Shown here: piece by piece, positions 16,370 through 24,872 of the stretch
Numbering within the stretch: the stretch's first letter is position 1
Layout of the letters: every line of letters starts with the position of its first letter
Source of the DNA: CAZIVO01 sp964542765
GTDB lineage: Bacteria > Planctomycetota > UBA1135 > UBA2386
Length of the DNA: 45,311 bases
Direction: 5' to 3'
NCBI GenBank assembly: GCA_964542765.1
Contig: CAZIVO010000016.1
Location: 1 to 45,311, forward strand
The notes under the pieces: model-generated
Seen by the model: the letters and a program-made list of their open reading frames with translations, nothing else
Told to the model about the DNA's origin: nothing
Databases searched by the model: none
Program-made: the position numbers and the translations under genes

Positions 16370-16702
16370 AGGATGCCTTGTTCCGGCGAGCGGCTGAGAA
16401 CCCCCGCAGCGAGGGTTTTGGAGTTTTTCTATGCACCTGCTGGCCTGGGTGGTTCCGGGGTGGCTTTTGGCGTAGCGGGGGGCTTTTCCGTGGAGGGACC
16501 ATGGGCCGGAATGGCTGAGTGTCGGAGGAACGAGCGGGATCCGGCCTGTTTATGTTTGTCTCGGCACGATTCCTCGGCTTCTCTGGAAAGACTGGCGCGG
16601 GGGACCCCGTGTCGGCTTCAGGCTTGAGGGACCCGGAGAGGCTTGGGTTGGAGTTGGTCCGATGTCGATAGGAAACCGTTCTCGGATGCTCCGAGGCAAG
16701 AT
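16370..16702 (+). other. Intergenic stretch without a credible gene
   Basis: These 333 bases separate the glycosyltransferase gene from the nucleotide-sugar dehydrogenase gene. A possible 84-codon frame (16373-16627) has no ribosome site, biased composition and no recognisable motif, so I do not call it. Besides the terminator candidate at 16399-16428 I see no RNA gene, repeat or clear promoter. The dehydrogenase start has GAGG six bases upstream. Confidence 0.5.
16399..16428 (+). terminator. Candidate rho-independent terminator after the GT2 gene
   Basis: A stem AACCC with GGGTT, continued inward by two G-C pairs past one mismatch, closes on a CAG loop. It is followed by TT and then a TTTTT tract seven bases later. 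It starts 29 bases after the glycosyltransferase stop. The interrupted T-run makes it only a fair candidate. Confidence 0.4.
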
Positions 16703-18028
16703 ATGAGCCACGCTACTGAATTACGTCGCCGCCTTGAAACCCGCGAAGGCAAGATCGCGGTCGTGGGGCTGGGCTATGTCGGTCTTCCGCTCGTTCGTGC
16801 AATGCATGACGCCGGGTTTGGCGTCATCGGCTACGACTGCGACGAGGAAAAGATCCGGATGCTCTCAGAAGGGCAGGCCTACTTGCAGCATCTCGGAGAG
16901 GATCTGGTGCGTGATCTCGCAGCCTCGGACCGATTCCGGGCCACGGCGGCTGCAGAAGACCTGAAGGATGCGGATGTGATCTTGCTCTGCGTCCCCTCCC
17001 CTCTCGGCCGTCACAATGAACCGGACATGTCTTACATCGTCGAGTCCACGCGGATGGTTGCCGACGTGTTGCAGCCCGGCCAGTTGGTTTGCCTGGAATC
17101 CACGACTTATCCCGGAACGACGCGTGGTGATTGTCAGCCCATCCTCGAAGAGTCCGGTCTCGAATGCGGAAAGGATTTCTTCTTGGCGTTCAGTCCCGAG
17201 CGCGAGGATCCGGGGCGTGCGGACTTTGGCACCAGCACCATTCCCAAGCTGGTCGGTGGCGTCGACGAGATCAGCACCGATCTGGCGATGCAACTGTATA
17301 CGGCGGCGATCACCAAAGTGGTCGCCGTGTCTACTGCCGAGGTTGCCGAGGCAGCCAAGCTCCTCGAGAATATCTATCGCGCCGTGAACATCGCCCTGGT
17401 GAACGAGTTGAAGCCTGTTCTGACGGCGATGGAGATCGATATCTGGGAGGTCGTGGATGCTGCGGGTACGAAACCCTTCGGCTTTCAGCCCTTCTATCCT
17501 GGTCCCGGTCTCGGCGGTCACTGTATCCCGATCGACCCCTTCTATCTCACGTGGAAGGCTCGCGAATTCGGACATCACACGCGCTTCATCGAGCTGGCTG
17601 GCGAGATCAACAGCGCGATGCCTCGCTACGTCGTGACTCGGGTAGGCGAGGGTCTCAACAATGCCGGCAAGGCCATTCAGGGCGCTTCGATTCTGGTCTG
17701 CGGGATCGCATACAAGCCTAATATCGATGATGTTCGCGAGACGCCGGCCGCCGAGATCATCGAGCGACTGCAGGTCCTCGGTGCGGTGGTCCGTTACCAC
17801 GACCCGCACGTCCCTCATCTTTCCGGTATGCGCAAGCATCTCGGCCTCTCGATCGATTCCGTTGAATTGACGTCGGAATGTGTCGAGATGGCAGATTGCG
17901 TGCTGATCGTTACCGATCACGACGAGATCGACTGGCAACTCATCGCCGACAGCGCCAGCCTCATCGTCGATACGCGTAATGCGATGGCCCGATGTTCTTC
18001 GGTGCGCGGCACCGTCTTGAAGGCCTGA
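16703..18028 (+). CDS. Nucleotide-sugar dehydrogenase, UDP-GlcNAc 6-dehydrogenase (WbpA)-like
   Basis: This 441-residue NAD-dependent enzyme of the UDP-glucose/GDP-mannose dehydrogenase superfamily oxidises C6 of a nucleotide sugar to the uronate. It has a Rossmann GLGYVG motif (residues 22-27), SPEREDPG, the central EAAKLLENIYRAVNIALVNEL, the catalytic Cys274 in GPGLGGHCIPIDPFYLTWKAREFG, and a C-terminal UDP-binding domain with GIAYKPNIDDVRETPA. The form GLGGHCIPIDPFYLTWKA is typical of the UDP-GlcNAc or UDP-ManNAc branch, not UDP-glucose dehydrogenase. The frame is open from 16643, but ATG 16703 has GAGG six bases before it. Downstream aminotransferase, oxidoreductase and acyltransferase genes fit a diamino-uronate or acetamido-sugar pathway. 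Confidence 0.9.
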   Translation: MSHATELRRRLETREGKIAVVGLGYVGLPLVRAMHDAGFGVIGYDCDEEKIRMLSEGQAYLQHLGEDLVRDLAASDRFRATAAAEDLKDADVILLCVPSPLGRHNEPDMSYIVESTRMVADVLQPGQLVCLESTTYPGTTRGDCQPILEESGLECGKDFFLAFSPEREDPGRADFGTSTIPKLVGGVDEISTDLAMQLYTAAITKVVAVSTAEVAEAAKLLENIYRAVNIALVNELKPVLTAMEIDIWEVVDAAGTKPFGFQPFYPGPGLGGHCIPIDPFYLTWKAREFGHHTRFIELAGEINSAMPRYVVTRVGEGLNNAGKAIQGASILVCGIAYKPNIDDVRETPAAEIIERLQVLGAVVRYHDPHVPHLSGMRKHLGLSIDSVELTSECVEMADCVLIVTDHDEIDWQLIADSASLIVDTRNAMARCSSVRGTVLKA

Positions 18029-18085
18029 GGCGCATCACCGGAGAGCCCTTCACGGCGCCGCGGAGCCTTTTCGGGCCGGAAAACT

Positions 18086-18102
18086 CCCACGACTTCCGTG
18101 GG
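18086..18102 (+). terminator. Short perfect hairpin between sugar dehydrogenase and peptidase
   Basis: CCCACG and CGTGGG form a six-pair stem with an ACTTC loop 58 bases after the dehydrogenase stop. There is no T-run, so termination is uncertain. It could instead be an mRNA structure in the leader of the M14 peptidase gene, which starts 83 bases later. Confidence 0.25.
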
Positions 18103-18184
18103 TACTCCTAGGATGGTGACCGGGCGTGTAGAGTAGCCCGCTCAAACCCCTTGCCTGCCGGATCTCCCCGAGTCTGAGGTTTTC

Positions 18185-20311
18185 ATGACGTACTCAAGGT
18201 TTCTTCTCCCCCTCTTCTTGATTGCTGTTCCGGGGGCTCTGGCCGCTCAATCCTCCATACCACGCGAACCCGATCACCACCTGGTCGAGGTCTACATCAA
18301 AGACGCGGTGACTCTGGATCGGTTGGTGAAGCTCGACCTGGACCTCGCTGGTTGTCACAGCATCAAGCTTCCTGCGAAGACGGTGGATGTCATCGCAACA
18401 GATGCAGACATCGTGACGCTGAAGAAGGCGGGGTTCGATTTCGAGGTGTCGATCCGCAACCTCGAGGATCACCACGAGCGTGAACTTGCCAAAGACCTGC
18501 CGATCGTTCCGAATGACCTGACTCCGCCGCTCGGCAAGGGAGGGATGGGGGGGCACTACACCTTGGTGCAGATCGTTGCGATCCTCGATTCCTTCGTGAA
18601 GAACCATCCGGCGATCTGTAGCAAGCAGAGCATCGGCAAGTCTCTCGAAGGTCGTGATATGTGGATGCTCAAGATCTCCGACAACGTCAAGGTTGATGAG
18701 GACGAGCCGGAAGTTCTGTATGACTCGCTGATCCATGCGCGTGAGCCCCTGTCGATGGAGACGATGCTCCTGTTCATGGACGAACTCTTGACGCAATATG
18801 GCAAGCAGTCGGAGGCAACCCAGATCGTTAATTCGCGCGAACTGTTCTTCATCCCGGTGATGAATCCCGATGGCTATGAATACAATCGCCGGATTCGTCC
18901 CGGTGGCGGTGGCATGTGGCGAAAGAATCGTCTCGGGGGTTACGGCGTCGATCTCAATCGAAATTTTTCGACGGCCTGGTCGGCACCCAATGGCGGTAGT
19001 TCGACGAACAGGAACTCGGAGACCTATCGAGGCACGGCCCCGTTTTCAGAGCCGGAGACCAGGAACCATGAGGCCTTCGTGAAGACCAGGAATTTCTACC
19101 ACGTCTTCTCGATGCACACTTACCAGGAGGTCTTGCTCCGGCCCTGGGGATATCAGCGCGGGAACCCGCCGAACAACGCGGAGTACAACAGTCATGGCAC
19201 TCGTTTCACCGCGCAAAATGGTATGCGTCACGGCTCGGCCGCCAATTTGCTGTATATCGCATCAGGAACAACGCTCGATCACGCTCACGTTGCCCATGGC
19301 GCCTTCGGCTGGACTCCGGAAATCGGCCGCAGCAGCGAGGGAGGTTTCTGGCCGACATCTTCGCTGATTCCGGTCATCGCCCGGCGGCAGCAGCACATGC
19401 TCCGTCAGGTTGCCTTGTCGGCTGGCAGCAATGTGCGCGCCAAGTACGAAGCGTATGGCTCTGGCTGCCGAGGAACGGGTAGCGGTAGCGGTAACTGCGG
19501 CAGCTTGAATGCCGCTGGCGGGACGCTCACCACCGCGACCTTCTCGAACGAGTACAGCTACGGTTTCAAGGCGTCCTCGGACATCACGGTGACTGGTTTC
19601 AAGTTCTACACGCGGCGGGTGAGCGGTAGCGGGTCGATGACTTGCGCTCTGTATGGGCCAACAACATCGACGACACCGCCGGCAGCCAGCGTGGCCACGG
19701 GCGCAATGACGGTCGGCACGACGGCGGGCTGGTACTCGGTCAAGCTCAACAAGTCGATCATCGTCAAGAAGGGGCAGAACATCTGGCTGTCACAATATGA
19801 CTCGGGGACTGTCCTTCGAGCCAATCTCACCAGCGGTATGAGTCCGCCGCTGGCCACTTACTGGCGCCGGCCAGCCGGCAGTGGTGCGTGGGCTGCATCC
19901 GGCAGCGCCAGATTCCCTGCCTACATCGTGGAGTGTGCTGGCAGTGGCAAGGGCAATGCTGTTCCTGTTCTGGCGAACTCGGGGCTGCCGAAGGCGGGGT
20001 CTTCTTTTCAGTTGATCATTACCAAGGCGAAGCCGCAGGCGCAGGCTGCGATTGCCTGGGGTCCCAAGGTTGTCAACTGGCCACTGGACGCGCTCGGTGC
20101 CAAGGGCTGCGTTGTTCTGACGAATTCGGTTCTCGTGTCATCCGGAAAGACCGACAGCTCCGGCACGTTTGCGCTCACCGTGAAAATCCCCAACGACCCG
20201 TCCCTTTTGGGCGATTCCTTCTATAACCAAGGAGTGGTCCTCGATTCGGGGGCGAACCGCTTGGGTATTGCGGTTACCCAGGGAGGGAAGGGAACGGTAG
20301 GCACGCTGTAG
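18185..20311 (+). CDS. Secreted M14 zinc carboxypeptidase with two C-terminal beta domains
   Basis: This 708-residue exported peptidase opens with a signal peptide (cleavage near ALA-AQ, residue 20). Residues 25-105 resemble a propeptide, and residues about 120-415 form the M14 catalytic domain. The zinc ligands are His184 and Glu187 (HAREP) and His311 (SMHTYQE), the substrate-binding Tyr is 357 (LLYIASG), and the general base is Glu379 (GWTPEIG), so it should be active. A Gly/Ser linker leads to a beta domain (about 440-590) and a terminal domain (about 595-708) that recurs on the phosphodiesterase at 38237-40813. It probably trims peptides outside the cytoplasm. It sits inside the sugar gene group without an evident link to it. 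Confidence 0.92.
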   Translation: MTYSRFLLPLFLIAVPGALAAQSSIPREPDHHLVEVYIKDAVTLDRLVKLDLDLAGCHSIKLPAKTVDVIATDADIVTLKKAGFDFEVSIRNLEDHHERELAKDLPIVPNDLTPPLGKGGMGGHYTLVQIVAILDSFVKNHPAICSKQSIGKSLEGRDMWMLKISDNVKVDEDEPEVLYDSLIHAREPLSMETMLLFMDELLTQYGKQSEATQIVNSRELFFIPVMNPDGYEYNRRIRPGGGGMWRKNRLGGYGVDLNRNFSTAWSAPNGGSSTNRNSETYRGTAPFSEPETRNHEAFVKTRNFYHVFSMHTYQEVLLRPWGYQRGNPPNNAEYNSHGTRFTAQNGMRHGSAANLLYIASGTTLDHAHVAHGAFGWTPEIGRSSEGGFWPTSSLIPVIARRQQHMLRQVALSAGSNVRAKYEAYGSGCRGTGSGSGNCGSLNAAGGTLTTATFSNEYSYGFKASSDITVTGFKFYTRRVSGSGSMTCALYGPTTSTTPPAASVATGAMTVGTTAGWYSVKLNKSIIVKKGQNIWLSQYDSGTVLRANLTSGMSPPLATYWRRPAGSGAWAASGSARFPAYIVECAGSGKGNAVPVLANSGLPKAGSSFQLIITKAKPQAQAAIAWGPKVVNWPLDALGAKGCVVLTNSVLVSSGKTDSSGTFALTVKIPNDPSLLGDSFYNQGVVLDSGANRLGIAVTQGGKGTVGTL

Positions 20312-20365
20312 CCTCGAAGCCCTTGGCGTTCCGAGTATGATCGATGCTGGTGCTGCTGCGGTGCA

Positions 20366-21574
20366 ATGCAAGAGATCTCCGAACCCTCAAGCGAACGCGA
20401 CGGACCCGATCGTGATCTGGGATTGAAGGAACTGGGTTATGTCGAGGAGGCCATCCGATCGGGTGTTCTGAATTCGACCCAGGGAGTCTTCGTCAATCGG
20501 CTGGAGATGGCTTTCGCATTCAGGGTCGGTCAAAAGAGCGCGGTCGCCTGTTCTTCGGGTTCGGCTGCGCTCCACGCCGCTTATGCGGTCGCAGGCCTTG
20601 ATTCGGGAGATGAAGTGGTGACGACGCCGGTCACCGACATGGGAGCCTTGATGCCGATCCTCTACGAGGGTGCAGTGCCAGTTTTTTGCGATGTCGATCC
20701 GTTGACGGGGAACGTGACAGCGGCCGCAATCGAGGCGCAGATGACCGATCGAACTCGCGCCGTGGTCGTGACGCATCTGTTCGGCATGCCGTGTGACGTT
20801 GAGGAGATCCTGGAGCTGGTGAGAAGCCGCGATGTCCTCCTGATCGAAGATTGCGCCCAGGCAGCTCTTGCCGAGGGAGCATCCGGGCCCGTTGGCTCCA
20901 CGGGGGATCTCGCTTGTTACAGCTTTCAGCAGAGCAAGCACATGACCACGGGTGAGGGTGGAATATTGACCACCAATGACGACGAGCTACATCGTCTCGC
21001 CAGAAAGTTCATCAACAAGGGGTGGGGTTATGGTGAGGACGAGCCCGATCATGATCAGCCGGGTCTCAACTATCGGATGACCGAGTTGCAGGGGGCTGTC
21101 GGTCTCGCTCAACTCGAAAATTTGGATGCGGTGGTCGATCGCCGCCGCCAGGCAGCAGCCCGTTTCTTGGAAGCTCTGGGCTCTCTTCCTGGTGTGGCGG
21201 CACCCCTTGTGGGAGACGATGTGATCCACTCTTACTGGCGGATGCCATTGATGATTGATCCCGAGATCATCTGTGGGGGTCCCGATGCCGTTGCCCATGA
21301 ACTGGAGGAGAGGGGGTTACGTTCGTACCCTCGCTACATTCAAAAGCCGGCGTTTTCTTGTGCTGTGTTCGAGGAATGGGCTCGGTTCCCGTTGCTACGA
21401 CGGGCGTACGAGGCTGCTGCCAGGACTCCGCCTCCATCGATGGCGGAATTTCCAGGGGTTGCCAGCTTCCTGTCGCGAGTTCTCGTTCTCCCCTGGAGCG
21501 AGGAATACAGCCAGGTGGATGTTGACGAGATCGTGGCGCTGCTGCGAGAGATTTGCGTGGACGCACAGCTGTGA
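20366..21574 (+). CDS. DegT/DnrJ/EryC1/StrS-family sugar aminotransferase
   Basis: This 402-residue PLP enzyme transfers an amino group to a keto-sugar nucleotide or keto-cyclitol. It has SSGSAALHAAYA in the phosphate-binding region, VFCDVDPLTGNV, THLFGMPCDVEEI, IEDCAQAALAE, and the Schiff-base Lys191 in YSFQQSKHMTTGEGGIL. The FQQSKH-TTGEGG form differs from the FYPGKN form of WbpE-type enzymes, so an exact WbpE equivalent is doubtful. No convincing ribosome site precedes the ATG. The stop overlaps the next gene's GTG start. With the following oxidoreductase and acyltransferase it probably makes a 3-amino or 3-acylamido sugar. Confidence 0.88.
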   Translation: MQEISEPSSERDGPDRDLGLKELGYVEEAIRSGVLNSTQGVFVNRLEMAFAFRVGQKSAVACSSGSAALHAAYAVAGLDSGDEVVTTPVTDMGALMPILYEGAVPVFCDVDPLTGNVTAAAIEAQMTDRTRAVVVTHLFGMPCDVEEILELVRSRDVLLIEDCAQAALAEGASGPVGSTGDLACYSFQQSKHMTTGEGGILTTNDDELHRLARKFINKGWGYGEDEPDHDQPGLNYRMTELQGAVGLAQLENLDAVVDRRRQAAARFLEALGSLPGVAAPLVGDDVIHSYWRMPLMIDPEIICGGPDAVAHELEERGLRSYPRYIQKPAFSCAVFEEWARFPLLRRAYEAAARTPPPSMAEFPGVASFLSRVLVLPWSEEYSQVDVDEIVALLREICVDAQL

Positions 21575-22560
21575 CGAGGAGTTCAAACCCTCTGCGCGTC
21601 GGCGTGATCGGTGTCGGTAGAATCGCTCGGGATTGGGTACCTGTTGTTTTGGGAACGCCGGCCTTTGAACTTGTCGGCGTCGTTGATGCCGACCCCAGAG
21701 CTCTTGAAGATGCGGTCAGGGAGTTTGATACGGCTGGCTTTTCCGGAGTCTCCGAAATGATCGATATGGTCGAACCGGATGCGGCCCTGATCTTGACTCC
21801 ACCGGTGTCACATGCAGACCTGGCGGTCAAACTGTTTGCCTGCGGTGTTCATGTCTTGTGCGAGAAGCCGCTCGCGCTGAATGCAGCAGAGGTGGCGAGG
21901 ATGCTGGATGAAGCGTCACGCTCATCTTGCGCCTTGGTGATGGCGTCTAAATTTAGGCATGTGCCGGCCGTCTCCCAGGCTCTGACTCTGATCGATGAAG
22001 GTTTGATCGGTGAGGTCAGACATTTCGACAACTGGTTTTGCGCGGAGACCGACATGTCGAGCCGATGGAATTCGGATCCCGAGATCTCGGGAGGAGGCGT
22101 GTTGATTGATAACGGCGTGCACGCCGTCGATCTGGCACAGTTGTTTCTCGGTTCGATTGTGCGTGTGTCTGCTCGGCTCGATCGGTCGGAGAAGAATCTC
22201 TCTGTAGAAGACACTGCCAGTCTGGAGATGGAGAATGCCGCCGGTGTTTCTGGCCGGTCTGAGCTTTCTTGGGCGATCGATCGAAAGGTCGATGATTTTG
22301 TCTGTGTTGAGGGCAGCGCAGGCACGCTTCGAGTCGGTTGGAAGAAATCTAGCTACAGACTTTCCGGGGAGTCGGCTTGGCATGAGTTCGGTGATGGTTA
22401 TGACAAGAGGGTGGCCTTTCGCCGTCAACTGGAGGATTTTGCCTCAGTGGTCAGGGGGGATAGATCTCCAGCCATCGGGGTCTCTGATGCCTTGCATTGC
22501 GCTCGGGTTATCGATGCCGCTTACCGTTCGGCCAGTGAAGGCGAGTGGGCAACCGTATGA
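21571..22560 (+). CDS. Gfo/Idh/MocA-family NAD(P)-dependent oxidoreductase
   Basis: This 329-residue sugar dehydrogenase has an N-terminal Rossmann GVIGVGRIARDW, the hallmark CEKPLALN (catalytic-site Lys), and a C-terminal alpha/beta domain with GGGVLIDNGVHAVDLAQLFLG, where Asp and His are expected to help catalysis. I chose GTG at 21571, which overlaps the aminotransferase stop as GTGA. A TTG at 21553 is the alternative. In 3-amino-sugar pathways such an enzyme makes the 3-keto substrate for the adjacent DegT aminotransferase. It does not show the distinctive WbpB N-terminus, so the parallel is functional inference only. Confidence 0.87.
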   Translation: MTRSSNPLRVGVIGVGRIARDWVPVVLGTPAFELVGVVDADPRALEDAVREFDTAGFSGVSEMIDMVEPDAALILTPPVSHADLAVKLFACGVHVLCEKPLALNAAEVARMLDEASRSSCALVMASKFRHVPAVSQALTLIDEGLIGEVRHFDNWFCAETDMSSRWNSDPEISGGGVLIDNGVHAVDLAQLFLGSIVRVSARLDRSEKNLSVEDTASLEMENAAGVSGRSELSWAIDRKVDDFVCVEGSAGTLRVGWKKSSYRLSGESAWHEFGDGYDKRVAFRRQLEDFASVVRGDRSPAIGVSDALHCARVIDAAYRSASEGEWATV

Positions 22561-23072
22561 GTGAACAAGGAATTCATCCCACCGCGATCATCGAAGAGGG
22601 TGTCGAGATCGGTTCCGGCACGGTTATTTGGGATGGTGTCCACATTCGCCATGGTGCGGCCATCGGCCGCGACTGCATCATCGGGGAGAAGACATACATC
22701 GCTTACGATGTCCGGATCGGAAATCTCTGCAAGATCAATGGTCATGTGTCGATCTGCGCAGGAGTCGAAGTTGGAGATGGTTGTCTGATCGCTTCACATG
22801 TTGTTTTCGCAAACGAGCTTTACCCGCGGGCGACAGATCCGGAGATCACCAGGCTTTTGCCATCCGAGCCGACTGACCAGACGCTTCTGACGAAGGTTGG
22901 CAAGGGCGTGTCGATCGGGGCGAATGCGACCATAGGGCCTGGAATCACGCTGGGTGACTTTTGCATGGTAGGGATGGGCGCTGTGGTTACCGAGAACGTG
23001 CCGGAGTTTGGTCTGGTCGTGGGTAACCCGGCCAGGCTCATCGGGCATGTCGATCATGGAGGCCGGCAATAA
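22557..23072 (+). CDS. Left-handed beta-helix acyltransferase (WbpD/QdtC-like N-acetyltransferase)
   Basis: This 171-residue protein is made almost wholly of hexapeptide repeats: IHPTAIIEEGVEIGSGTVIWDGVHIRHGAAIG, then IGEKTYIAYDVRIGNLCKINGHVSICAGVEVGDGCLI, and near the end VSIGANATIGPGITLGDFCMVGMGAVVTENVP and VVGNPARLIG. It resembles sugar-nucleotide N-acetyltransferases such as WbpD and QdtC, which acylate an amino group put on by a DegT aminotransferase, using acetyl-CoA. The ATG overlaps the preceding stop (ATGA), so the aminotransferase, oxidoreductase and acyltransferase form one coupled unit. An alternative start 12 bases upstream adds four residues. Confidence 0.9.
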   Translation: MSEQGIHPTAIIEEGVEIGSGTVIWDGVHIRHGAAIGRDCIIGEKTYIAYDVRIGNLCKINGHVSICAGVEVGDGCLIASHVVFANELYPRATDPEITRLLPSEPTDQTLLTKVGKGVSIGANATIGPGITLGDFCMVGMGAVVTENVPEFGLVVGNPARLIGHVDHGGRQ

Positions 23073-23177
23073 CTTCCGCGCATGCTCAGGAACATCCCTT
23101 GAGCCTTTCGAGGAGGAGTTGCTAGTCTTGCAGTATGAGTCCTTGGGGGAATCCTTTGACCCGTGGGTCGGCGAGCG

Positions 23178-24857
23178 ATGTCTAGCAACGAAGAACTCCT
23201 CGATCGTTGGCGGTCGGAGCCGGCTCCCCTGCTCCCTATCCTGCATGCCTTCCAGGACCGGGACGGCTACCTCTCGGATGAGGTTCTGCGCGATATCTCG
23301 CAGGCTCTCAGCATGCCTCTCGCCGAGTTGTTCGGCACGGTCACCTTCTATCACTTTTTCCATCGGCATCCACCCGGCAAGGCCGCACCGCGTGTTTGCA
23401 ACGGTCCGATCTGTAAATTCAGGGGTAGTGATGGGCTGATCGATGCACTCGCCAGCGAGGGTGCGAGTGCGATGCCGTGTGCGGGGAGGTGTGATGAGCC
23501 GATTCCCGTTTTACGTGCGGATGAGGTTCTCCTCGGGACGAGCCCGGAAGAGCTGGCGGCGAAACCGTCTTTGTTACCTCCCGCGAATGCTGCCGGGAAC
23601 GAGGAGTGTGTGTTTGCCTTCATTCGCGAACCGGGTCAACGAGATCTGGACGGTTACCGGCAGCGCCAAGGCTATCTTGGTTTGGCCAGGTCCTTGAAGG
23701 AACTGAGTCCTGGCGAACTTCTCGAAGAGCTTGAGAGCAGCGGTTTAGCAGGCCGTGGCGGGGCAGGGTTTCCGACGGCCAGAAAGTGGCGCGCAGTCGC
23801 TGACGCGGACGGGGACCCCAAGAACATCGTTTGCAACGCTGATGAAGGGGAGCCCGGTTGCTTCAAGGATCGCGCCCTCATGGACTGGGACCCACATGCG
23901 ATCATCGAGGGTATGGCGATCGCTGGCCGCGCCACTGGCGCTACCCAGGGGTTTATCTATCTGCGTTACGAGTACCCACAAACCTACAGCATCCTTTCGA
24001 AGGCCCTGACCGAGGCAGAGGAGGCTGGCTTCCTCGGCAATGATATTTTGGGCGAGGAGTTCACGTTCAACATTCATCTTCGTCGGGCTGCGGGCGCCTA
24101 TATCTGCGGTGAGGAGACCTCGCTACTCAATAGCCTTGAGGGCAAGCACCCCTTTCCGCGCAACCGGCCGCCGTTTCCGGTCACGCACGGATACGAGGAC
24201 AAGCCGACCGCGGTGAACAATGTAGAGACCCTGGCTTCGGTTCCGCACATCGTGCGCCGTGGCGGAGCCTGGTACCGTGGGCTTGGGCTGGGAGAGCATG
24301 CCGGAACCAAGGTTGTGAGTTTGTCTGGTGATATCCAGCGACCGGGGAACTACGAGGTTCCCATGGGTTTGCCCCTGTCGACCTTGTTGCACGAATGGGC
24401 GGGGGGCCCCTTGCCCGGAAGGACAATTCAGGCTGTCACGATGGCAGGATTGTCGGGTGGATTCCTCGCTGCAGATGGACTCGATGTGACGCTCGATGAA
24501 CCGTCGATTCGAAGCAAGGGGTCCTTCCTCGGAGCGGGTGGCATCATGGTCTTTGACGACCGTCGCGATATGGTCGCCGTTGCCGAGGGTGCCATGTCGT
24601 TCTTTGCCCATGAGTCCTGCGGAAAGTGCTTCCCTTGCCGGATCGGAACGCAGCGGCTCACCGAGAGATTGTCCGGAGACGCGGGGCCAGCACAGTTCGA
24701 CGATTGGGCCGTAGAGGTCCGGGATATTGGTGAGACCATGGCTGCCCTGAGTGCCTGCGGTTTAGGTATTGCAGCCCCCCTGATCACCGAGAGCCTGCTA
24801 CGCTATTTCCCCGAACAGGTGGCAACTCATGTTGCTTCGATGAGTCGACAAATCTGA
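23178..24857 (+). CDS. NAD-linked formate dehydrogenase beta subunit (NuoE-NuoF fusion)
   Basis: This 559-residue electron-transfer subunit takes electrons from the formate dehydrogenase alpha subunit and reduces NAD+ via FMN. Residues 1-120 are a NuoE-like domain with the [2Fe-2S] cysteines 74, 79, 101 and 105. Residues about 165-559 are NuoF-like, with the nucleotide-binding GRGGAGFPT (192-200), CNADEGEPG, a GAYICGEETSLLNSLEG stretch, and the [4Fe-4S] cysteines 481, 484, 487 and 527 (ESCGKCFPCRIGT, SACGLG). I chose ATG 23178 over an in-frame GTG at 23163 because it begins the domain cleanly. The alpha subunit gene follows after 15 bases. Together they look like a soluble FdsAB-type enzyme. 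Confidence 0.93.
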   Translation: MSSNEELLDRWRSEPAPLLPILHAFQDRDGYLSDEVLRDISQALSMPLAELFGTVTFYHFFHRHPPGKAAPRVCNGPICKFRGSDGLIDALASEGASAMPCAGRCDEPIPVLRADEVLLGTSPEELAAKPSLLPPANAAGNEECVFAFIREPGQRDLDGYRQRQGYLGLARSLKELSPGELLEELESSGLAGRGGAGFPTARKWRAVADADGDPKNIVCNADEGEPGCFKDRALMDWDPHAIIEGMAIAGRATGATQGFIYLRYEYPQTYSILSKALTEAEEAGFLGNDILGEEFTFNIHLRRAAGAYICGEETSLLNSLEGKHPFPRNRPPFPVTHGYEDKPTAVNNVETLASVPHIVRRGGAWYRGLGLGEHAGTKVVSLSGDIQRPGNYEVPMGLPLSTLLHEWAGGPLPGRTIQAVTMAGLSGGFLAADGLDVTLDEPSIRSKGSFLGAGGIMVFDDRRDMVAVAEGAMSFFAHESCGKCFPCRIGTQRLTERLSGDAGPAQFDDWAVEVRDIGETMAALSACGLGIAAPLITESLLRYFPEQVATHVASMSRQI

Positions 24858-24872
24858 CGCGATCTGAAGACC

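Noticed and set aside
16373..16627. 84-codon frame after the glycosyltransferase gene
   Set aside because: No ribosome site, no motif, and a terminator-like hairpin lies inside it.
19241..19324. Loss of the substrate tyrosine in the M14 peptidase
   Set aside because: A first alignment put His at this place, but anchoring on the ASG motif shows Tyr357 matches Tyr248 of carboxypeptidase A, so the site is intact.
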